In this document: piece by piece, positions 57,729-64,000 of the stretch | Layout of the letters: every line of letters begins with the position of its first letter | How positions within the stretch are numbered: position 1 is the first letter of the stretch | The notes under the pieces: generated by a model | Databases searched by the model: none | What the model saw: the letters and a program-made list of their open reading frames with translations, nothing else | What the model was told of the DNA's origin: nothing | Position numbers and translations under genes: made by a program | Assembly (NCBI RefSeq): GCF_000721705.1 | Contig: NZ_JOJL01000026.1 | Coordinates: 124,001-188,000 of the forward strand | Source of the DNA: Actinoplanes subtropicus | GTDB taxonomy: Bacteria; Actinomycetota; Actinomycetes; Mycobacteriales; Micromonosporaceae | DNA: 64,000 nt | Direction: 5' to 3'

Positions 57729-58655
57729 GTGGACCAAACCGCCCTGCTCGTCGAGTTGGAGCCCGTGGTGGCCGCCAACCTTGACCGGCACCTGTCGCTG
57801 GCCAAGGAGTGGTTCCCGCACGAGTACGTGCCGTGGAGCGAGGGGCGCACCTTCGACGGCCTGCTCGGCGGCGAGCCGTGGCGCGAGGACGATTCCGCGA
57901 TCCCCGACGTGGCCCGCACGGCCCTGATCGTCAACCTGCTCACCGAGGACAACCTGCCCTCGTACCACCACGAGATCGCCACCCTGTTCGGCCGCGACGG
58001 CGCCTGGGGCACCTGGGTGCACCGCTGGACCGCCGAGGAGGGCCGGCACGGCATCGCCCTGCGCGACTACCTGACGGTCACCCGCGCGGTCGACCCGGTG
58101 GCGCTCGAGCGGGCCCGGATGACCCACATGCAATCGGGGTACGCCAATGCCCACCCCGACGAGATGCTGCACTCGATCGCCTACGTCGCGTTCCAGGAAC
58201 TGGCCACCCGCATCTCGCACCGCAACACCGGAAAGGCCACCGGCGACCCGATGGCCGAGCAGTTGCTGGCCCGCGTCGCCGCCGACGAGAACCTGCACAT
58301 GGTCTTCTACCGCAACCTGCTGGCGGCGGCCTTCGACCTCGACGCCGACCACGCCATGCAGGCCGTCGCCGACGTGGTCGCCGGCTTCGAGATGCCCGGC
58401 GCGAACATCGAGGGCTTCCAGCGCAAGGCCCTCTCGATCGCCCTGGCCGGCATCTACGACCTGCGCCAGCACCGCGACGAGGTGCTGCAGCCGGTCCTGC
58501 GCCAGTGGAACGTGCTCGGCCGCACCGACCTGACCGCCGAGGGCGAGAAGGCCCGCGACCAACTCGCCGCGCACATGGACAACCTGGAGATCCAGGCGGC
58601 CCGGTTCGAGGAGAAGCGCGAGGCCCGCCGCCAACGCCAAATTCAAAGGCTTTGA
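57729..58655 (+). CDS. acyl-ACP desaturase (stearoyl-ACP 9-desaturase-like)
   Basis: 308 residues of the soluble diiron desaturase family that introduces a double bond in acyl-ACP. Iron ligands: Glu in LLTEDNLPSYHHEI, the EExxH box in TAEEGRHGIALRDY (residues 103-107), Glu in AFQELATRISHRN and the second EExxH-like site ADENLHMVFYRNLL. The GTG at 57729 with GGGAGAG upstream is the start. Actinobacterial homologues are DesA-like. Expression is probably set by the palindrome just upstream. No electron-transfer partner is adjacent. Confidence 0.93.
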   Translation: MDQTALLVELEPVVAANLDRHLSLAKEWFPHEYVPWSEGRTFDGLLGGEPWREDDSAIPDVARTALIVNLLTEDNLPSYHHEIATLFGRDGAWGTWVHRWTAEEGRHGIALRDYLTVTRAVDPVALERARMTHMQSGYANAHPDEMLHSIAYVAFQELATRISHRNTGKATGDPMAEQLLARVAADENLHMVFYRNLLAAAFDLDADHAMQAVADVVAGFEMPGANIEGFQRKALSIALAGIYDLRQHRDEVLQPVLRQWNVLGRTDLTAEGEKARDQLAAHMDNLEIQAARFEEKREARRQRQIQRL

Positions 58656-58775
58656 GAGTACGAGCGGCGTAAGGTCCCCTGGTTCGCCGGACCGGCCAGG
58701 CGTTCGGTCCGAGCCGTCGCCTGCTTCCGGGCTGATCTGCCGGGTTGCGCCGCAACGGTCGCCGAGGGGAGGCGC

Positions 58776-59228
58776 GTGGACATCCGGGAACGCCGTGCCG
58801 AGGATCTGCCGGCGTGCGTAGCCGGCCTTCGTGCCGTTCATCTGACGGACGGCTACCCGCTCCGATGGCCGCCGAATCCGGCGGCGTGGCTTTCTCCGGC
58901 CGGGCTGATTCGCGCCTGGATCGCTTCCTTGCCGGGCGTCGGGCCGGCCGGACATGTCGCCGTCATCGCCGGCGCCGAGCTCTCGCGGCTGTTCGTGGTG
59001 CCGGCCGCCCGGCGCCGCAGAGTCGCCGCAGCACTGGTTGATGTCGCCGTTTCCTGGGCCCGGGAACAGGCGCTTCCGTTGGCGCTCGAAGTCGTCGACG
59101 AAGGCCGGTCGCCGGCCATCGCGTTCTACGAGGCGAACGGCTGGCAGTGCACCCACACCAGCGTCGCCGGGTGGACCGGGCCCGGCGGCTCGCCGGTCCG
59201 GCTGCGCCACTACCGGCTGGGGGCGTAA
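58776..59228 (+). CDS. GNAT-family N-acetyltransferase
   Basis: 150 residues: DIRERRAEDLPACVAGLRAV, the acetyl-CoA loop LSRLFVVPAARRRRVAAALV and the ending AIAFYEANGWQCTHTSVAGW. The P-loop is RRRRVA instead of the common R/QGxGxG/A, a weaker binding site or divergence. GTG start. The next gene begins at the nucleotide after its TAA stop. Confidence 0.85.
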   Translation: MDIRERRAEDLPACVAGLRAVHLTDGYPLRWPPNPAAWLSPAGLIRAWIASLPGVGPAGHVAVIAGAELSRLFVVPAARRRRVAAALVDVAVSWAREQALPLALEVVDEGRSPAIAFYEANGWQCTHTSVAGWTGPGGSPVRLRHYRLGA

Positions 59229-59984
59229 GTGCTTCGCGTCGGCGCCTGTCAGACACCGGAAGTACTCGGAGATGTGCCCGCCGCGCTGACGGTCATGGAG
59301 TCGTTCGCGTCCGCCGAACAGGCCGCCGGCCTCGATCTGCTGCTGTTCCCGGAGTGCTTTCTCCAGGGATACCTGGCATCCCCGGAGCATCTGGCCCGCA
59401 ATGCGTTCGACCTCGCGTCCCCGCGCTTCGGGGAGGTGCTGGCCCGGCTGGCTCCGCTCCGTCAGGCTCTGGTGGTCGGCGTGATCGAGCGCGACGGTTC
59501 CCGATTCTTCAACTCCGCCGTGGTGATCGCGCGCGGGTCGCTCCTCGGGGTCTACCGCAAGACGCATCTGACGCTCGGGGAACGGGCCTTCACAGCCGGC
59601 GCCGACTGTCCCGTCCTCGACCTCAACGGCGTCCGCTTCGGCCTGAACATCTGCTACGACACCCGGTTCTCGGCGGTGTCGAAGGCGGTGGCGGCACGGG
59701 GCGCGGCATTGCTCCTCGTACTGTCGCAGAACATGATGGGCCGCTCGAAGGCCGAGTTCTGGCAGCCCATGCACAACGCGATCCGGGCCGAGCGGGCACG
59801 GGAGACCGGGATGTGGGTCATCTCCGCCGACGTCACCGGAGAGCGCGACGAGGAGCGGATCGGCCTGGGACCGACCAGCGTGATCAGCCCGGATGCCGTG
59901 GTGGTGGCTCAGGTGCCGGCTCAGACGGTGGGCATGGTCACGGCCGAGGTCGGCGCCGACCCGGTGATCGCCCCGCCACGATGA
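59229..59984 (+). CDS. carbon-nitrogen hydrolase (nitrilase superfamily)
   Basis: 251 residues. The Glu-Lys-Cys triad is visible: E42 in LLFPECFLQGYLA, Lys in VYRKTHLTLGERAF, Cys in GLNICYDTRFSAVSKA. The family includes omega-amidase, N-carbamoyl amidases and nitrilases; this one cannot be placed. The GTG start directly abuts the acetyltransferase stop, so the two genes are coupled. The 3' end carries a 17-bp tandem duplication (about 59967-60000) that spans its stop codon. Confidence 0.87.
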   Translation: MLRVGACQTPEVLGDVPAALTVMESFASAEQAAGLDLLLFPECFLQGYLASPEHLARNAFDLASPRFGEVLARLAPLRQALVVGVIERDGSRFFNSAVVIARGSLLGVYRKTHLTLGERAFTAGADCPVLDLNGVRFGLNICYDTRFSAVSKAVAARGAALLLVLSQNMMGRSKAEFWQPMHNAIRAERARETGMWVISADVTGERDEERIGLGPTSVISPDAVVVAQVPAQTVGMVTAEVGADPVIAPPR

Positions 59985-60019
59985 TCGCCCCGCCACGATG
60001 GTCGCCGCCCGTCACGGCT

Positions 60020-60114
60020 GCGTCGTGGCCGGGCTTTGCCTGCCATGGCCCGGCACCCGCGGGGTCACGGTGACTTCCGCCCCTCACCGCAGCGTCGTGG
60101 CCGGGCTTTGCCTG
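60020..60114 (+). repeat. 23-bp direct repeats
   Basis: GCGTCGTGGCCGGGCTTTGC plus CTG occurs at 60020-60042 and again, identical, at 60092-60114. With the 17-bp tandem just upstream, this 223-nt gap (59985-60207) appears to be a duplication-prone spacer. No gene was seen in it. Confidence 0.85.
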
Positions 60115-60207
60115 ATCGATGGGGCTATTCATGATCTACTTATATTGGCATGATCGAGCGACTGTTCGAGCTTACCGCCGAATTCCCGGAAGTGCGATAA
60201 TTTGAGG

Positions 60208-60875
60208 GTGCAGCAGCTGAGCTTATTCTCCCGGGCCCAAGTGGCGGAAATGCGTGATCGTACTAAGTCGCGCAACTATTCCCCGGAGCGAGAAGAGTTC
60301 GGCGCGAGCACGCCCGACGACGCGCTTGGGGCCTCGCCCAGCGGCACGGCATGAAGCTGTGGCGCCTGCGTCGCGAGCGCATTGAGGCCGAGGCCGCAGC
60401 CGCAGCGTCGTCCACGCCAAGCCCAGCCGCCGCTCGCCAGACGCCCACCACGCGGCCCGCAGCCAACACGCGGGCCGCCCCAAGCAAGCGGCCCGCCCCA
60501 AGCAAGCGGCCCACCCCCACCGCGCCGCCGGCCCCCGCCACGCGACACGCTCGCAGCACACGGCCCGCGCCCAGCACACGGCCCGTCCCCGCCGCGCGAT
60601 TCGAGCGCCCATCGACGCAGCCAGTCGTGCCCGCCGACGACACGCCCACGCCCACGAAGTCGCCCACGCCCACGAAGTCGCCCACGCCCACGAAGTCGCC
60701 CACGCCCACGAAGTCGCCCACGCCCACGAAGTCGAGTATCTCCTATCGATTCCGTCGCGTCGCTCGGCACGTGACCAATGTTCCATTTATCCGGCGCACT
60801 CGCCATTCCATCCATTCCAAGTGCACGCGAGAGCCAACCCGATCCGACGCACTTTTCGGCTCCCACCCGCCATGA
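60208..60875 (+). pseudogene. frameshifted gene, low-complexity tail
   Basis: From the GTG at 60208 the frame reads VQQLSLFSRAQVAEMRDRTK then SRNYSPEREEF, and stops soon after in nonsense. Shifting by -1 at 60300 restores a sensible continuation RREHARRRAWGLAQRHGMKL, leading into an open frame to 60875. One missing C would explain it. The tail is Pro/Thr/Ala-rich with SPTPTK units. The protein family is unknown to me. It may be a true decay, a programmed -1 shift, or a sequencing error. Confidence 0.4.
60645..60734 (+). repeat. five 18-bp tandem units (TPTKSP)
   Basis: CCCACGCCCACGAAGTCG occurs five times in a row without a mismatch. It encodes PTPTKS in the frame of the damaged gene. Perfect identity implies recent expansion. 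Confidence 0.93.
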
Positions 60876-60880
60876 GCGAC

Positions 60881-60955
60881 CGCGCGAATTCAGCTCGAGG
60901 CCGAGCGCGCGAATTCAGCTCGAGGCCGAGCGCGCGAATTCAGCTCGAGGCCGAC
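60881..60955. repeat. three 25-bp tandem units
   Basis: CGCGCGAATTCAGCTCGAGG plus CCGAG repeats three times with only the last base differing. It lies after the frameshifted gene's stop. The 267-nt gap 60876-61142 otherwise holds only the palindrome at 61088. Confidence 0.92.
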
Positions 60956-61087
60956 CGGCGATCAGTTCCGGACCGAGCCGCGAGCCGCTACGCGCCTCGA
61001 GGACCGGCGGCGGGGTGCCGCCGGTCCGAGCATCATCGCGATGGATTTGGCGTAGAAGCACGGCCGGAGCCGACGTAGGGGTGCACG

Positions 61088-61115
61088 CCGTTGGGGCCGG
61101 GCCCGGCCCCAACGG
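61088..61115. terminator. 28-bp gapless palindrome after hisS
   Basis: The arm CCGTTGGGGCCGGG at 61088-61101 is followed at once by its exact reverse complement, 27 nt past the hisS stop on the minus strand. It could act as a terminator hairpin; there is no T-run. Confidence 0.55.
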
Positions 61116-61142
61116 GAGCTGGACCCTGCCCCAGCGGAAGAG

Positions 61143-62456
61143 TCACGCGCCGGTGACGACCGGGTGCAGGTCCTCGGCCGGCGGCGCCCACGAGTCCGCC
61201 GAGGCCGGCTCCTGCGCGCCCGACCGGATGTCCTTGACCTCGTCCTGGTCGCCGGGGAACCACACGTACGGGATGCCGCGCCGGTCGGCGTACTGGATCT
61301 GCTTGCCGAACTTCGCCGCGGTGGGCGCGACCTCGGCCGGGATGCCGCGGCGGCGCAGCGCGGCGGCGATCCGGTCGCAGGCCGCCCGCTGCTCCTCGTT
61401 CGGCAGTGCCACCAGCACGCACGTGGGCACCGAGCGGGACACGCTCAGCGCCTGCTGTCCGAAGAGCACGCCGAGCATCCGGGACACGCCGATCGAGATG
61501 CCGACGCCGGGGAAGCGGTCCTTGCCGGACGACGCCAGGTTGTCGTAGCGGCCGCCCGAGCAGACCGACCCGAACCGCTCATAGCCGCGCAGCTGCGTCT
61601 CGTACACGGTCCCGGTGTAGTAATCGAGCCCGCGCGCGATCTTCAGCTCGGCGACGACCAGGCCGGGCGCGTGTTCCCGAGCCGTCTCGACGACCCGGAC
61701 CAACTCCTCGAGGCCCTCGTCCAGCAGCGGGTCGGTGACGCCGAGCTTGCGTACGGCGTCCACGAACGACGCGTCCTCCGCCGAGATCGCGGCCAGGTCG
61801 AGGCAGGCGGCGGCCTGGGCCTCGGAGGCGCCGGCCGTCCCGACCAGCTGCTCGGCCACGCGGGCCGGGCCGATCTTGTCGAGCTTGTCCACCGTACGCA
61901 GGACCTGGTCCGTATCGGAAAGTCCCAGGCCGCGGTAGAAGCCCTCGCAGACCTTGCGGTTGTTGACCTGGATCCGGGCGGCCGGGATGGGCAGCCCGGC
62001 CAGCGCGTCCCCGATCACCAGGGGCATCTCGGTGTCGTAGTGGAACGGCAGGATGTCCCGGTTGACCACGTCGATGTCGGCCTGCAGGAACTCCCGGTAG
62101 CGGCCCTCCTGCGGCCGCTCCCCGCGCCAGACCTTCTGGATCTGGTACCGCCGGAACGGGAAGACCAGCTTGCCGGCATTTTCCACGACATAGCGGGCGA
62201 ACGGTACGGTCAGGTCGAAGTGCAGGCCAAGTTGATCGTCCTGGCCGACCGCGCCGTCCTCCGCCTGCAAACGGTGCAGCAGATAGACCTCCTTCGAGGT
62301 CTCCCCTTTGCTCAACAAAGTCTCGAGCGGCTCGACCGAGCGCGTCTCCAGCGGCGCGAAGCCGTACAGCTCAAACGTCGACCGGATCCGGTCGATCACC
62401 CGTTGCTCGATGATGCGCTGCGCGGGCAGCCATTCAGGGAAGCCGGAAATCGGCAT
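61143..62456 (-). CDS. hisS: histidyl-tRNA synthetase
   Basis: 437 residues, class II. Motif 1 region PISGFPEWLPAQRIIEQRVI, motif 2 VWRGERPQEGRYREFLQADI, the histidine-specific LKIARGLDYYTGTVYE and SVCSGGRYDNLASS, and a C-terminal anticodon domain (VPTCVLVALPNEEQRAACDR). The ATG at 62456 is preferred over the TTG at 62462 because AGGAG lies 9 nt before it. In many actinobacteria the order is ppi-MBL-hisS, as here. Confidence 0.96.
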   Translation of the reverse strand: MPISGFPEWLPAQRIIEQRVIDRIRSTFELYGFAPLETRSVEPLETLLSKGETSKEVYLLHRLQAEDGAVGQDDQLGLHFDLTVPFARYVVENAGKLVFPFRRYQIQKVWRGERPQEGRYREFLQADIDVVNRDILPFHYDTEMPLVIGDALAGLPIPAARIQVNNRKVCEGFYRGLGLSDTDQVLRTVDKLDKIGPARVAEQLVGTAGASEAQAAACLDLAAISAEDASFVDAVRKLGVTDPLLDEGLEELVRVVETAREHAPGLVVAELKIARGLDYYTGTVYETQLRGYERFGSVCSGGRYDNLASSGKDRFPGVGISIGVSRMLGVLFGQQALSVSRSVPTCVLVALPNEEQRAACDRIAAALRRRGIPAEVAPTAAKFGKQIQYADRRGIPYVWFPGDQDEVKDIRSGAQEPASADSWAPPAEDLHPVVTGA

Positions 62457-62480
62457 TCTCAAAGTCTCCTAGCAAAATCG

Positions 62481-63164
62481 TCAGAATCCACGGCGGGGCG
62501 CGGCGATCAACTCCCGCAGGTACGGGTTGGACGCGCGCTCGCGGCCGATGGTGGTAGCCGGACCGTGGCCGGGCAGGACGACGGTGTCATCGGCCAGCGG
62601 CAGGACCTTCTCCCGCAGGCTGGTCATCATCGTGTCGGTGTTCCCGCCCGGCAGGTCGGTGCGTCCGATGGACCCCGCGAAGAGGACGTCACCCGTGAGG
62701 CAGAGGGGTGAGTCGTCCCCGGGCAGGCGGAACAGCACCGACCCGCCGGTATGGCCGGGCGCGTGGTCGACGGTCACCTCGAGACCGACGAGGTTCAATA
62801 CCGCCCCGTCGGTGAGCTCGGCGACGTCGTCGGGGGCGGTGTAGGTGAGCCGGCCGCCGAACAGCGAAGTCAGGTCGGCGCTGAGGCCCTTCGCCGGGTC
62901 GGCCAGCATCTCGAGGTCGGCCGGGTGCACATACGCCGGGATGCCGCGCGCCCCGCACACCGGCGCCACCGAGAACGTGTGATCGAGGTGGCCGTGGGTG
63001 AGCAGGACCGCCGCCGGGTGCAGCCGGTACTCCGCGAGCACCTCGTCGAGCTGATCGAGCACGCCGATACCGGGATCGACGATCAGGCATTGCTCGCCCG
63101 GGCCCGTCGCCACCACATAGCAGTTGGTGCCGAAGGCCTCCGCCGGAAAGCCGGTGACGAGCAA
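62481..63164 (-). CDS. MBL-fold metallo-hydrolase (glyoxalase II-like)
   Basis: 227 residues. Metallo-beta-lactamase motifs: AVLLTHGHLDHTFSV (HxHxDH), DHAPGHTGGSVLF, LTGDVLFAGSIGRTD and VLPGHGPATT. Such enzymes hydrolyse thioesters such as S-lactoyl-thiols. No ATG or GTG fits; the TTG at 63164 (LLVTGFPAEAFGTNCY) is chosen because GGGAG lies 5 nt upstream. It is 24 nt upstream of hisS on the same strand. Confidence 0.88.
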   Translation of the reverse strand: MLVTGFPAEAFGTNCYVVATGPGEQCLIVDPGIGVLDQLDEVLAEYRLHPAAVLLTHGHLDHTFSVAPVCGARGIPAYVHPADLEMLADPAKGLSADLTSLFGGRLTYTAPDDVAELTDGAVLNLVGLEVTVDHAPGHTGGSVLFRLPGDDSPLCLTGDVLFAGSIGRTDLPGGNTDTMMTSLREKVLPLADDTVVLPGHGPATTIGRERASNPYLRELIAAPRRGF

Positions 63165-63296
63165 AGGATCTCCCAAAGACAAATCGGGTACGAATCGTAA
63201 CGAGCCTAGCCGGGCAGGCGCACACCACTTTCCCAGGAGGTACCCGTACACTCTTGCGGGCGTGTGACAGGACACAGTGAGGAAGGGCAGCGTTCG

Positions 63297-64000
63297 GTGG
63301 CATCCAGTAAGGACCGGCAGCGCAAGCTCGCCCGGGCGAAGCTCGAACGGCAAAATGCCCGGCGAGCCGTCAAGGAGCGGCGCAGGCGCCGGATATACGC
63401 CGGGATCGGCTCGGGTGTCGCGGTCCTGCTGATCGTCGCCGGCGTCGCGTGGATGGGCGGGGCGTTCGACTCCAAGAAGTCCACCACCGCGGCCGACCAG
63501 GACATCTGCGCCTGGACGCCGCAGAGCGCGACGACCAACACCAACCTCAAGGAAGTCGGCACGCCGCCCACGAAGAACATCCCGGTGTCCGGCACCGAGA
63601 CCATGACGATCAAGACGGACCAGGGCGACCCGATCGAGGTCAGCCTCGATCTGACCACCGCGCCCTGCGGCTCGGAGGATCTGCGGTACCTGGCGAGCAA
63701 GAAGTTCTTCGACAACACCACGTGCCACGAGATCACCACGTACGGCGCGATCCGCTGCGGTGACCCGACGGGCACCGGGCTCGGCGGCCCGACCTACAGC
63801 GTGTACAGCGAGAACACCCCGGCCGCGCCGACCCCCTCGCCCAGCGCCGCGGCCGGCAAGGCCCCGCAGACCGCCCCGCTCTATCCGAAGGGCACGGTCG
63901 CGCTGATCGGCAACCCGCCGGGCACCAACGGCAGCCAGTTCCTGATCTTCTTCAAGGACTACTCGCCGGCCAGCCCGGAATACTCGATCGTCGGCTCGGT
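63297..64000 (+). CDS. membrane-anchored cyclophilin-type PPIase, partial
   Basis: Runs off the right edge; 234 codons visible. A basic N-terminus (KDRQRKLARAKLERQNARRA) precedes a membrane helix (AGIGSGVAVLLIVAGVAWMG). The cyclophilin domain follows outside the membrane: EVSLDLTTAPCGSEDLRYLA, FFDNTTCHEI, GDPTGTGLGGPTY, and ALIGNPPGTNGSQFLIFF. A Ser/Pro/Ala insert lies between GGPTYSVYSENT and GTVAL. GTG start at 63297 with GGAAGG upstream. It accelerates prolyl isomerisation of exported proteins by family; divergent from the MBL gene. Confidence 0.92.
   Translation, partial: MASSKDRQRKLARAKLERQNARRAVKERRRRRIYAGIGSGVAVLLIVAGVAWMGGAFDSKKSTTAADQDICAWTPQSATTNTNLKEVGTPPTKNIPVSGTETMTIKTDQGDPIEVSLDLTTAPCGSEDLRYLASKKFFDNTTCHEITTYGAIRCGDPTGTGLGGPTYSVYSENTPAAPTPSPSAAAGKAPQTAPLYPKGTVALIGNPPGTNGSQFLIFFKDYSPASPEYSIVGS

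Noticed and set aside
60263..60727. Minus-strand frame with GVGDFV repeats
   Set aside because: It is the reverse of the 18-bp repeat and has no sensible non-repeat sequence; the plus strand explains more.

Overview
The window is a high-GC actinobacterial chromosome segment. The order alaS-ruvX-mltG-aroE-aroC-aroK-aroB-aroQ-efp-nusB-bldD-pyrR-pyrB-pyrC-carA-carB, a BldD regulator, a FliA/WhiG-like sigma factor and many GTG/TTG starts point to Micromonosporaceae, probably Actinoplanes or a close relative. The taxon is an inference from gene content, not from a marker comparison.

Layout. (1) 1-4216: minus-strand pyrimidine operon pyrR-pyrB-pyrC-carA-carB, mostly with 4-nt start/stop overlaps; carB runs off the left edge. 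A candidate PyrR-binding hairpin precedes pyrR, and pyrB carries an in-frame palindromic insert. (2) 4217-5468: bldD on the plus strand with candidate BldD boxes in its promoter, followed by strong hairpins. (3) 5469-13853: nusB-efp-aroQ-aroB, then aroK-aroC and aroE. This shikimate block is interrupted by an MDR oxidoreductase, a ribbon-helix-helix/Clp_N protein and an MFS exporter. (4) 13906-19011: mltG, ruvX, alaS and two small membrane proteins. (5) 19079-28646: a 1704-residue repeat-built membrane protein coupled to rarA, two membrane proteins and aspS.

(6) 28707-61142 is a 32-kb accessory stretch between aspS and hisS. It holds regulators, MFS/AEC transporters, a GH20 hexosaminidase divergent from a deacetylase-RidA-BKACE operon, a complete ureABCFGD urease operon, a FliA/WhiG-like sigma factor, a membrane Ser/Thr kinase, a cyanophycin-synthetase-type enzyme, and an acyl-ACP desaturase behind a 29-bp palindrome. 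It also contains scars of decay: an MDR/TetR pair that lost both 5' ends, and a frameshifted gene surrounded by short tandem repeats. (7) 61143-64000: hisS, a glyoxalase II-like metallo-hydrolase and the start of a membrane-anchored cyclophilin.

The conserved parts supply pyrimidines, chorismate, charged tRNAs and cell-wall trimming. The accessory part looks nitrogen-centred (urea hydrolysis, amino-sugar and possibly D-amino-acid catabolism, Asp/Arg polymer storage), but that link is an inference. No tRNA, rRNA, CRISPR array or intact insertion sequence was seen. The most unusual items are the palindromic insert in pyrB, the 1704-residue multi-repeat membrane protein, the desaturase operator, the deacetylase-RidA-BKACE operon and the decayed MDR/TetR pair.
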